Assembly (NCBI GenBank): GCA_964412845.1
Contig: CAYPQM010000128.1
Location: forward strand, 1-20,021
From: JAWWPY01 sp964412845
GTDB taxonomy: Bacteria > Actinomycetota > Actinomycetes > Streptosporangiales > Streptosporangiaceae
Direction: 5' to 3'
DNA length: 20,021 nt
In this document: positions 1 to 6,264 of the stretch, piece by piece
How positions within the stretch are numbered: position 1 is the first letter of the stretch
How the letters are laid out: each line of letters begins with the position of its first letter
Program-made: the position numbers and the translations under genes
Notes under the pieces: generated by a model
Databases searched by the model: none
Told to the model about the DNA's origin: nothing
What the model saw: the letters and a program-made list of their open reading frames with translations, nothing else

Positions 1-114
1 TCCGGCAAGAAGGGCGAGCGGATCGTCTACATCAGGACCCTGGTCTCCGGCAAGCAGGGCACCGAAGCCGGACGCTCGATCGACACGGTGGCCAACACCG
101 GGCAGTACCTGTAG
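1..114 (+). CDS. arc: Proteasome-associated AAA+ ATPase ARC/Mpa, C-terminal end (partial)
   Basis: Frame 1 is open from the window edge to a TAG stop and encodes the last 37 residues of a protein ending in RSIDTVANTGQYL. This matches the C-terminus of the actinobacterial proteasomal ATPase (Mpa in mycobacteria, ARC elsewhere). In that family the terminal GQYL motif, with its penultimate tyrosine, docks into pockets of the 20S alpha ring and opens the gate. The ATPase recognises Pup on tagged proteins, unfolds them and feeds them to the proteasome. The AAA domain and the Pup-binding coiled coil lie outside the window. Its place directly before dop is the usual order in this locus. The identification rests on a short but very distinctive tail. 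Confidence 0.9.
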   Translation, partial: SGKKGERIVYIRTLVSGKQGTEAGRSIDTVANTGQYL

Positions 115-127
115 CCCGGTGCGGGTC

Positions 128-157
128 GTCACAGTTCCGCCAGCCCGGCACTAGGCT
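128..157 (+). promoter_or_regulatory. Putative leaderless promoter of dop
   Basis: A TAGGCT hexamer (152-157) fits the actinobacterial -10 pattern TAnnnT. A GTCACA element (128-133, four of six matches to TTGACA) lies 18 bp upstream. The -10 ends 7 nt before the dop ATG, so transcription would begin at or within a few bases of the start codon. No Shine-Dalgarno sequence precedes that ATG, which fits a leaderless mRNA. Inferred from sequence only. Confidence 0.45.
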
Positions 158-164
158 TCGTGAC

Positions 165-1682
165 ATGAGCGTGCGCCGGGTCATGGGAACCGAGACCGAG
201 TACGGCATCTCGGTGCCTGGCCAGCCGGGAGCCAATGCGATGGTGACCTCGTCGCAGGTCGTCAATGCCTACCAGGCGGCGACCTCGGCGCGGGCCCGCC
301 GCGCGAGGTGGGACTTCGAGGAGGAGAACCCGCTGCGGGACGCCCGCGGGTTCGACCTGACCAGGGACGCGGCCGACGCGACCCAGCTGACCGACGAGGA
401 TCTCGGGCTGGCCAACGTCATCCTCACCAACGGGGCCCGGCTCTATGTGGACCACGCCCACCCGGAGTACTCCGCGCCCGAGTGCACTAACCCGCTCTCC
501 GGCGTGACCTGGGACAAAGCCGGCGAGCGGGTCATGGCGGAGGCAGCGGCGCGGGCGGCGACCATGCCCGGGGCCCCGGGCATCCAGCTGTACAAGAACA
601 ACACCGACAACAAGGGCGCCTCCTACGGCTGCCACGAGAACTACCTGATGCGCCGGGCCACGCCGTTTGCCGACATCGTCAGGCACCTGACCCCGTTCTT
701 CGTGTCCAGGCAGGTCATCTGCGGGGCAGGCCGGGTGGGCCTGGGAGCGGACGGCCGGGACGAGGGCTTCCAGATCAGCCAGCGGGCCGATTTCTTCGAG
801 GTGGAGGTGGGGCTCGAGACCACCTTGAAGCGGCCGATCATCAACACCAGGGATGAGCCGCACGCCGACCCGGAGAAATACCGGCGGCTGCACGTCATCA
901 TCGGCGACGCGAACATGAGCGAGGTCAGCACCTACCTCAAGCTCGGCACGACCGCCCTGGTGCTGGCGATGATCGAGGACAAGTTCCTGGACACCGACCT
1001 GTCGATCGAGGCGCCGGTCGCCGAGCTGCGGGCCATCTCGCACGACCCCACGTGCCGCCACCTGGCGACCCTGCGGGACGGCCGGAAGATGACCGCCATC
1101 CAGCTCCAGATGGAGTACCTGGAACTGGCGCGGAAGTACACCGAGGACCGGTACGGGTCCGACGTCGATGACATGACCGCGGACGTCCTGGACCGCTGGG
1201 AATCGCTGCTGACCAGGCTGGCCGAGGACCCCATGCTGGCGTCCAGGGAACTGGACTGGGTGGCGAAGCTGCAGTTGCTTGAGGGATACCGGACCCGGGA
1301 CGGGCTCGGCTGGGGGCATCCGCGGCTGCAGCTCGTCGACCTGCAGTACTCAGACGTCCGCGCCGAGCGCGGCCTGTACAACCGGCTGGCGGCCCGGGGC
1401 CGGATGGTCCGCCTGGTCTCCGAGGAAGATGTGCTCAGCGCCATCGAGAACCCGCCTGAGGACACCCGCGCCTATTTCCGCGGCCGGTGCCTGCGGCAGT
1501 ATCCCGAGGCCGTCGCCGCCGCCTCGTGGGACTCGGTAATCTTCGACATTCCCGGTCATGAGTCCCTCCAGCGGGTACCCACGCTGGAGCCGCTGCGCGG
1601 GACCCGCGCGCACGTCGGCAGCCTGCTCGATCGCTGCCGGACGGCCACCGAGCTCGTCGCCGCGCTGACCGGGCAGAGCTGA
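165..1682 (+). CDS. dop: Depupylase / Pup deamidase Dop
   Basis: This 505-residue protein is the carboxylate-amine ligase-fold enzyme Dop, which removes Pup from tagged proteins and, in Gln-Pup species, deamidates Pup. The N-terminal MGTETEYGIS segment carries the catalytic-site glutamate of the family. TNGARLYVDHAHPEYSAPE holds the active-site aspartate (D96). LYKNNTDNKGASYGCHENYL and RPIINTRDEPHAD form nucleotide and metal-binding parts shared with PafA. The stretch after residue 35, RARWDFEEENPLRDARGFDL, is the Dop-specific loop that PafA lacks. Length matches the family (about 500 residues). I chose the ATG at 165. No ribosome site is visible, and a -10 box lies just upstream, suggesting a leaderless transcript. 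The encoded Pup already ends in Glu, so depupylation is the likely main role here. Confidence 0.97.
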   Translation: MSVRRVMGTETEYGISVPGQPGANAMVTSSQVVNAYQAATSARARRARWDFEEENPLRDARGFDLTRDAADATQLTDEDLGLANVILTNGARLYVDHAHPEYSAPECTNPLSGVTWDKAGERVMAEAAARAATMPGAPGIQLYKNNTDNKGASYGCHENYLMRRATPFADIVRHLTPFFVSRQVICGAGRVGLGADGRDEGFQISQRADFFEVEVGLETTLKRPIINTRDEPHADPEKYRRLHVIIGDANMSEVSTYLKLGTTALVLAMIEDKFLDTDLSIEAPVAELRAISHDPTCRHLATLRDGRKMTAIQLQMEYLELARKYTEDRYGSDVDDMTADVLDRWESLLTRLAEDPMLASRELDWVAKLQLLEGYRTRDGLGWGHPRLQLVDLQYSDVRAERGLYNRLAARGRMVRLVSEEDVLSAIENPPEDTRAYFRGRCLRQYPEAVAAASWDSVIFDIPGHESLQRVPTLEPLRGTRAHVGSLLDRCRTATELVAALTGQS

Positions 1683-1721
1683 TAGCCGGCCCCGCACCAA
1701 TAGTCATGCCCGAATCCAGGG

Positions 1722-1750
1722 TTGGACGAGCAGCTGACAGGCGAGGATAC
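1722..1750 (+). promoter_or_regulatory. Possible promoter upstream of pup
   Basis: In the 110-bp dop-pup gap, TTGGAC (1722-1727) stands 17 bp ahead of GGATAC (1745-1750). The match is modest and the -10 is off consensus. Pup could equally be transcribed from dop. Weak call. Confidence 0.22.
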
Positions 1751-1792
1751 GGTTGAAGCTGCGGGATGACCCTGGATCACGGAGGTTTCGGT

Positions 1793-2002
1793 ATGACGAC
1801 TAAGGACACCGGTGGTCAGCGGCAGACTTCCAGGCGCACCGAGGAGGCCGAGGAGACTGCGCCGCAGGCGAACGAGGACGTCAAGGAGCGCCAGGACAAG
1901 CTCGCTGATGACGTGGACGCGATCCTTGACGAGATCGACGAGGTACTCGAGGAGAACGCCGAGGAATTCGTCCGGTCCTACGTCCAGAAAGGCGGCGAGT
2001 AG
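1793..2002 (+). CDS. pup: Prokaryotic ubiquitin-like protein Pup (Glu-ending form)
   Basis: This 69-residue, highly acidic protein is Pup, the tag that PafA joins through its C-terminal glutamate to lysines of target proteins. Hallmarks are the ARC-binding helical region (about residues 28-55, DVKERQDKLADDVDAILDEI) and the conserved tail FVRSYVQKGGE. The last codon is GAG, so the protein is made with Glu rather than Gln at its end and needs no deamidation before ligation. The ATG at 1793 is chosen over an in-frame upstream start at 1766 because GGAGG (1781-1785) precedes it by 7 nt and the result matches family size. The stop codon lies in a 14-bp direct repeat whose second copy gives an in-frame TAA 30 nt downstream. 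Confidence 0.96.
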   Translation: MTTKDTGGQRQTSRRTEEAEETAPQANEDVKERQDKLADDVDAILDEIDEVLEENAEEFVRSYVQKGGE

Positions 2003-2036
2003 CCGCCCGGGCCCGACCCGCCCGGCGAGTAACCGC
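1993..2036 (+). repeat. Direct repeat around the pup stop codon
   Basis: CGGCGAGTAGCCGC (1993-2006) recurs as CGGCGAGTAACCGC (2023-2036), 13 of 14 bases identical and offset by exactly 30 bp. Each copy holds Gly-Glu codons and a stop (TAG, then TAA) in the pup reading frame. It looks like a relic of a small tandem duplication. Confidence 0.75.
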
Positions 2037-2151
2037 GGGCCCTCCTGCGCGGACGGGTTCGCCGTGGGCTGACAGCTCCGGGCTAGGCCAGGTGCGCGGT
2101 GACGGATGTTTCGGCAGTAGGGTCAGGTCAGGCACCGGATTGCGCACTAAC

Positions 2152-2158
2152 GGAAGGA
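2152..2158 (+). promoter_or_regulatory. Ribosome binding site fixing the prcB start
   Basis: GGAAGGA lies 5 nt before a GTG at 2164. This selects that GTG over the upstream in-frame start at 2092, which has no comparable site. Confidence 0.7.
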
Positions 2159-2163
2159 TTTCC

Positions 2164-3030
2164 GTGGGCTCAGACTTCTTCGGCGGGCAGTTTTCCGCGG
2201 CGTGCATGAACGCTGGCACCTCGTCCTTCGCGGACTTCTTGTCCTCATTCGCTCCTGAGCTGCTGCCCGGCGCGGGCGCCCGGGCCGCGGCCGGGTCGGC
2301 CGCCGCCGGGGACCTGCCACACGGCACGACGATCGTCGCGCTCGCCTTCGACGATGGCGTGATCATGGCGGGGGACCGCAGGTCCACCGCAGGCAGCATG
2401 ATCGCGCAGCGGGACATCGAGAAGGTCTTCCGCAGCGACGAGTTCTCCTGCGTCGGGATCGCCGGCGTCGCCGGGATCGGCCTTGAGCTCGTCCGGCTGT
2501 TCCAGCTGGAGCTTGAGCACTACGAGAAGCTGGAGGGCCGCACGCTGTCCCTGGAGGGCAAGGCCAACCGGCTCGCCACGTTCGTCCGGGGCAACCTGGG
2601 CGGCGCCATGCAGGGGCTGGTCGTCGTGCCGCTGTTCGCCGGCTTCGACGAGGACTCCAGCCAGGGCCGGATCTTCAGCTACGACGTGGCCGGCGGCCGC
2701 TACGAGGAACGCCGGTTCCACGCCATCGGGTCCGGGTCGGTATTCGCCAAGGGCTCACTGAAGAAGCTCTACCGCGACGGCATGTCAGTCCGGGACGCGG
2801 TCCTGATCTGCATGCACGCCCTCTACGACGCGGCCGACGACGATTCGGCCACCGGTGGGCCCGACATGACCAGGCGCATCTTCCCGGTCGTGGCCACGGT
2901 CACCGCTGACGGCTTCCGGCGGCTGCCGGACGAAGAGGCCGGCGAGTACGCCCAAACGGTCGTTGACGAGCGGATGCGTGCCCCTGGCGGGCCCGTCGCG
3001 CCGCTCCACAGCAGCGAGAGCAGCGGTTAG
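2164..3030 (+). CDS. prcB: Proteasome subunit beta PrcB
   Basis: This is the catalytic beta subunit of the 20S proteasome, made as a 288-residue precursor. Residues 1-54 form a propeptide (with SSFADFL and APELLP, as in mycobacterial PrcB) that is removed between Gly54 and Thr55 in the LPHG/TTIVAL site. This exposes the N-terminal threonine nucleophile. In mature numbering the expected Thr1, Asp17 (AGDRRST) and Lys33 (RDIEKVF) are all present, so it should be active. The segments LEHYEKLEG and LYDAADDDSATGGPD are typical of actinobacterial PrcB. It sits between pup and prcA with 161-bp and 84-bp gaps and assembles with PrcA into the alpha7-beta7-beta7-alpha7 core. Confidence 0.97.
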   Translation: MGSDFFGGQFSAACMNAGTSSFADFLSSFAPELLPGAGARAAAGSAAAGDLPHGTTIVALAFDDGVIMAGDRRSTAGSMIAQRDIEKVFRSDEFSCVGIAGVAGIGLELVRLFQLELEHYEKLEGRTLSLEGKANRLATFVRGNLGGAMQGLVVVPLFAGFDEDSSQGRIFSYDVAGGRYEERRFHAIGSGSVFAKGSLKKLYRDGMSVRDAVLICMHALYDAADDDSATGGPDMTRRIFPVVATVTADGFRRLPDEEAGEYAQTVVDERMRAPGGPVAPLHSSESSG

Positions 3031-3060
3031 CAGCCGCGGCGCGCCGTCCACCCGGCTGAC

Positions 3061-3092
3061 AGCCCGCCAGCCCGACAGCCCGACAAGCCGAT
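3061..3092 (+). repeat. Short 8-bp tandem repeat in the prcB-prcA gap
   Basis: Four consecutive 8-bp units read AGCCCGCC, AGCCCGAC, AGCCCGAC and AAGCCGAT. The array fills part of the spacer between the proteasome subunit genes, just before the prcA ribosome site. It is probably a simple slippage repeat, and no function is evident. Confidence 0.55.
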
Positions 3093-3114
3093 CACACGAG
3101 TAGGGGTCCCAGCG

Positions 3115-3897
3115 GTGACGATGCCGTTCTATGTATCGCCCGAACAGGCGATGAAAGACAAGGCCGACTACGCGCGCAAGGGCATCGCGCGGGGCCGCAA
3201 CAGCGTCGTGATCCAGTACGACGGGGGGATCCTCTTCGTCGCGCCGAACCCATCCCGCGCGTTGCACAAGGTCAGCGAGATCTACGACCGGATCGCCTTC
3301 GCGGCGGTGGGCCGGTACAACGAGTATGAGAACCTGCGCATCGCCGGAGTCCGCTACGCGGACATGCGGGGCTACCAGTACGACCGGATCGACGTCACTG
3401 CCCGGGGCCTGGCCAACTGGTACGCACAGGTCCTCGGCACGATCTTCACCGAGAGCAACAAGCCGTTCGAGGTCGAGATCGTGGTCGCCGAGGTCGGTGT
3501 GACACCGGAGTCGGACCAGATGTACCGGATCACCTTCGACGGCTCGGTGGCGGACGAGCACGGTTTTGTCGCCATGGGCGGCCAGGCGGACCAGGTGGCG
3601 GCCATCCTCAAGGACCGCTACGCCGATGGCCTCCCGCTGGCCGGCGCGCTCGGGGTGGCTATCGCCGCGCTGTCCGGCCAGGAGGGTAATGGTGAGCGGA
3701 CGGAGATCAGCGGCACTCAGCTGGAAGTGGCGGTGCTGGCCCGGGAGCGGGTGCACCGCACGTTCCGGCGGCTGACCGGCTCCCGGCTGGAGGACCTGCT
3801 CGCCGAGGCCCGTCCCGGCCATGACCGGCCGGCCGCTGAGCCACCGGCGGTGGAGCCCGGGACCGCGACGCCACCCGACGGCGGCGCCACCCCCTGA
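3115..3897 (+). CDS. prcA: Proteasome subunit alpha PrcA
   Basis: This 260-residue protein is the outer-ring alpha subunit that forms the gated entry of the 20S proteasome and receives the GQYL tails of ARC. The N-terminus FYVSPEQAMKDKADYARKGIARG is the typical gate and H0 helix region. NPSRALHKVSEIYDRIAFAAVGRYNEYENLR and ANWYAQVLGTIFTE follow the family. No catalytic threonine is expected in alpha subunits. The GTG at 3115 is chosen because AGGGG (3102-3106) lies 8 nt upstream; an ATG two codons later is possible. The last 30 residues are a Pro/Ala-rich tail (PAAEPPAVEPGTATPPDGG), likely disordered. The TGA stop falls inside an 18-bp tandem repeat, giving further in-frame stop material downstream. 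Confidence 0.96.
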   Translation: MTMPFYVSPEQAMKDKADYARKGIARGRNSVVIQYDGGILFVAPNPSRALHKVSEIYDRIAFAAVGRYNEYENLRIAGVRYADMRGYQYDRIDVTARGLANWYAQVLGTIFTESNKPFEVEIVVAEVGVTPESDQMYRITFDGSVADEHGFVAMGGQADQVAAILKDRYADGLPLAGALGVAIAALSGQEGNGERTEISGTQLEVAVLARERVHRTFRRLTGSRLEDLLAEARPGHDRPAAEPPAVEPGTATPPDGGATP

Positions 3898-3942
3898 GCT
3901 GGCGCCACCCCCTGAGCTGGCGCCATCCCTGAGCCCGGCGCC
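3883..3942. repeat. 18-bp tandem repeat across the prcA stop codon, with hairpin potential
   Basis: GGCGCCACCCCCTGAGCT occurs exactly at 3883-3900 and 3901-3918. A degenerate copy follows at 3919-3936 and a GGCGCC start at 3937. The first two copies carry a TGA in the prcA frame. TGGCGCCA at 3900-3907 and again at 3918-3925 can pair as an 8-bp stem with a 10-nt loop. The repeat fills most of the gap between convergent prcA and the regulator gene, so it may work as a bidirectional terminator, although no T-run follows. Confidence 0.75.
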
Positions 3943-3946
3943 AGCG

Positions 3947-4663
3947 TCAGGCGCGCCCGGGCTGAGCGTGCACCACGACCCAGATGGCGTGCACGTCCTG
4001 TGCGGATGCATTCCAGTACTCGTGCGGGATGGACGAATCGAATGCGATCGAGTCGCCTGGCTCAAGCTGGTAGCTGTCGAACCCCACGCTGGCATGCAGG
4101 GTCCCCCTGGTGATGAGGCCGTACTCCTGGCCGTCGTGGCGCAGCGGGCGCCTGGCGTCCGTGGAGTGCCCGCTGGGCTCGTAGATCACCTCCAGGAAGT
4201 CCACCCGGTCGTCCGATCCTGGGGTGAGCCGCTCCCAGCGCACCCCGCTGGCCAGGTCGATGGTGCGCCGCTGCCCGGCCCGCTGCACGACCTCCCGGTG
4301 CGACAGGTCCCGCTGGACGACGCCGTGCCCGGCGGGGTCCCAGCCACCGGCCACCGGGCCGTCGGCGGGCTGGCCGGCGCCATCCTGCCTGGCCCGGGCG
4401 TGCCCATCGCCGTGCGCGGTCATCAGGACGGCGTCACCGGGCATGGCCACCCCGAACAGGAAGTCGAGCGATGTCCTGAGCTCACTGGCCAGCGCGTACA
4501 GCATGCCCACGGACGGGGCGGAGATTCCCCGCTCGATCTGCGAGATCAGGCTCGGCGAGCAGCTGATACGGCGGGCCAGCTCGCGGGCGGACAGGCCACG
4601 CTCCTCGCGGACCCGGCGCAGGCGGGGCCCGAGTTCTGCGCCCGGGTCGAACGTTCCGGCCAC
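3947..4663 (-). CDS. XRE-family transcriptional regulator with C-terminal cupin domain
   Basis: About 238 residues. An N-terminal XRE helix-turn-helix (near residues 12-68; LSARELARRISCSPSLISQIERG is the recognition part) is followed by a linker of some 90 residues. A C-terminal cupin barrel follows (HDGQEYGLITRGTL and then PGDSIAFDSSIPHEYWN). This layout is typical of ligand-sensing regulators such as the PuuR type, which bind a metabolite in the cupin and control a neighbouring catabolic operon. I chose a GTG at 4663 because AGGAG (4678-4674) stands 10 nt before it. The frame stays open to a GTG at 4744, but that start would run through the divergent promoter and its repeats, and an ATG at 4693 has no ribosome site. 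The gene diverges from the M24 hydrolase, its likely target. The effector is unknown. Confidence 0.88.
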   Translation of the reverse strand: MAGTFDPGAELGPRLRRVREERGLSARELARRISCSPSLISQIERGISAPSVGMLYALASELRTSLDFLFGVAMPGDAVLMTAHGDGHARARQDGAGQPADGPVAGGWDPAGHGVVQRDLSHREVVQRAGQRRTIDLASGVRWERLTPGSDDRVDFLEVIYEPSGHSTDARRPLRHDGQEYGLITRGTLHASVGFDSYQLEPGDSIAFDSSIPHEYWNASAQDVHAIWVVVHAQPGRA

Positions 4664-4703
4664 TTCAGCCGCTCTCCTGATCTGGCCTGGCATGGTCTGG
4701 CTA

Positions 4704-4732
4704 TTGACAGCCACACTGTACATACGTTGAAT
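4704..4732 (+). promoter_or_regulatory. Promoter of the M24 hydrolase gene
   Basis: A perfect TTGACA (4704-4709) is followed after 17 bp by TTGAAT (4727-4732, four of six matches to TATAAT). Transcription would begin near 4739, giving a leader of about 47 nt before the ATG at 4786. It is among the best sigma-70-like matches in the window. Confidence 0.55.
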
Positions 4733-4743
4733 CGTGCTGTACA
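4717..4743. promoter_or_regulatory. Putative operator: paired TGTACA boxes
   Basis: CTGTACA occurs at 4716-4722 and 4737-4743, with the palindromic TGTACA cores 21 bp apart (two helical turns). The boxes flank the -10 of the M24 promoter in the divergent region. They are a natural candidate binding site for the adjacent XRE-cupin regulator. CTGTAC is also a common Leu-Tyr codon pair here, so spacing and location carry the argument. Confidence 0.45.
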
Positions 4744-4785
4744 CGGTGCCAGCGATCGCCGGCCTTCGACGTCAGGAGATCCCCC

Positions 4786-6036
4786 ATGGCCGCTCCGTCC
4801 CTTGCGGTAGCGCCGGCCCCGGGCCGGATGAGCGTGGACTTCGAGGAGCGGGTGGACTTCGCCCGGCTCCGCGAGTACCGGCTGAACCGGGCCATGGCCG
4901 CGCTCGAGGCGAGCGACCTGGGCGCCCTGCTGGTGTTCGACAACAACAACATCCGGTACCTCACCGGGGTGTCCATCGGCGAGTGGACTCGGGACAAGCT
5001 ATGCCGCTACGCGCTGTACACCCGCACCGGGGAACTGTTCCTCTGGGACTTCGGGTCGGCGGCGGTGCACCACCGGCTGTACTGCCCGTGGCTGAAGCCG
5101 GAGCACTGCATCGCCTCCTACACCACCATGCGCGGCGCCGCTCCGCCGGACTCGGGGCTGGTACAGCGCGCGGTCGCCGAGGTCCAGGGGTTCCTGGCGG
5201 ACACGGGGGTGGCCGGTGAGCCGGTCGGCGTGGACTTCGCCGAGATACCCATGCTCTTCGAACTGCAGCGGCAGGGGATCGACGTGCGCGACGGCCAGCA
5301 GGTGATGCTGGATGCGCGGCAGCAGAAGTCACGGGACGAGATCACCCTGCTGTCCACCGCGGCCGCCATGGTGGACGGGGTCTACCAGGACATCACCGAG
5401 GCCCTGAAGCCGGGAGTGCGGGAGAACGAGATCGTCGCCCTGGCCAACAAGCGGCTGTATGAGATGGGCTCCGATGATGTCGAGTCGATCAACGCGGTGT
5501 CCGGCGAACGGTGCAACCCGCATCCGCACAACTTCTCCGACCGCATGATCAGGCCGGGGGAGCAGGCGTTCTTCGACATCATGCATTCCTTCAACGGCTA
5601 CCGGACGTGCTATTACCGCACGTTTGCGGTCGGCAGCTCCACCCCGGCCCAGCGTGACGCGTACGCCCGGGCCCGCGAATGGATGGAGAGCGCCCTCGCG
5701 GCCATCAAGCCGGGGGTCTCGACCGATCAGGTTGCCAGGCTCTGGCCGGCCGCCGAGGTGATCGGCCTGGCGGACGAGAAGACCGCCTTCGGCCTCCAGT
5801 TCGGCCACGGGCTCGGGCTCGCGCTGCACGAACGGCCGATCATCAGCAGGCTGACCTCACTGGATGCCCCCATGGAGATCCGGGAGGGCATGGTGTTCGC
5901 GTTGGAGACCTACTGCCCGGCCACGGACGGCGTGTCCGCCGCGCGGCTGGAGGAAGAGGTCGTGGTCACCGGCAGCGGGGTGGAGATCATTACGAAGTTT
6001 CCGTCCCAGGAATTGTTCGTGACCAATCCCTACTGA
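4786..6036 (+). CDS. M24 family creatinase-like / Xaa-Pro peptidase-like hydrolase
   Basis: 416 residues with an N-terminal creatinase-type domain (about 30-180; LLVFDNNNIRYLTGVS) and a C-terminal pita-bread M24 domain (about 185-410). Of the five usual metal ligands, D264 (AFFDIMHSFN), H341 (FGHGLGLALHERP), E374 (FALETYCP) and E389 (ARLEEEVVV) are recognisable. The second aspartate position is cysteine (C275 in GYRTCYYRTF). Creatinases also lose this ligand, and the ITKFP motif near the C-terminus resembles creatinase. So a small amidino- or amide-compound hydrolase is at least as likely as a peptidase; ectoine hydrolases are another M24 branch to consider. AGGAGA (4774-4779) precedes the ATG. 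The neighbouring regulator and aldehyde dehydrogenase suggest a catabolic role. Substrate unknown. Confidence 0.85.
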   Translation: MAAPSLAVAPAPGRMSVDFEERVDFARLREYRLNRAMAALEASDLGALLVFDNNNIRYLTGVSIGEWTRDKLCRYALYTRTGELFLWDFGSAAVHHRLYCPWLKPEHCIASYTTMRGAAPPDSGLVQRAVAEVQGFLADTGVAGEPVGVDFAEIPMLFELQRQGIDVRDGQQVMLDARQQKSRDEITLLSTAAAMVDGVYQDITEALKPGVRENEIVALANKRLYEMGSDDVESINAVSGERCNPHPHNFSDRMIRPGEQAFFDIMHSFNGYRTCYYRTFAVGSSTPAQRDAYARAREWMESALAAIKPGVSTDQVARLWPAAEVIGLADEKTAFGLQFGHGLGLALHERPIISRLTSLDAPMEIREGMVFALETYCPATDGVSAARLEEEVVVTGSGVEIITKFPSQELFVTNPY

Positions 6037-6066
6037 CCGGATCCCGCAAGAGAGCTGCGAGGCACC

Positions 6067-6264
6067 ATGGATGAGGCCGCCGGGCGGCTGGCCGCCGGGC
6101 ACGGTATCCGCTGTAGTGTCGTTGATGTGCGCAGCCTGGTACCGCTCGACACCCAGACCATCCTCGCGCACATCCCGTTGCCCGCGGCGGGCGCGCCCGA
6201 AGACCACGCGCCGCCTCCGGTGGCGCGGATCATGCAGACAGTGCGCACCACGCTGGAGGCCTAA
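6067..6264 (+). pseudogene. Remnant resembling 2-oxoacid dehydrogenase E1 beta C-terminal domain
   Basis: A 65-codon frame lies between the M24 and aldehyde dehydrogenase genes. Residues 3-36 (AAGRLAAGHGIRCSVVDVRS, then LVPLDTQTILAHI) resemble the start of the transketolase C-terminal domain of E1-beta subunits, whose usual pattern is L-x-x-x-GI-x-x-x-V-x-D-x-R-x-L-x-PLD-x-x-T-I. The following GAPEDHAPPPVARIMQTVR resembles the extreme C-terminus of the same domain. The whole cofactor-binding N-terminal domain and some 50-60 residues between the two matched parts are absent. It therefore looks like a decayed gene, although it starts with an ATG behind CGAGG and its TAA directly abuts the next gene's GTG. 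It might still be translated, or serve to couple translation. The similarity is recognised by eye only. Confidence 0.5.

Noticed and set aside
129..1319. Long open frame of 396 codons on the - strand opposite dop
   Set aside because: It is a high-GC antisense shadow: dop on the + strand is unmistakable, and the predicted protein is low-complexity with no recognisable domain.
2084..2123. TAGGCC and TAGGGT boxes upstream of prcB considered as a promoter
   Set aside because: Neither has a -35 partner at 16-19 bp; transcription from the pup side is the simpler explanation.
2785..4095. 436-codon - strand frame across prcB, prcA and the regulator end
   Set aside because: It runs antisense to two certain proteasome genes and shows no domain.
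3821..4810. 329-codon + strand frame with PPELAP repeats
   Set aside because: It is antisense to the XRE-cupin gene; the repeats are just the 18-bp DNA repeat read in another frame.
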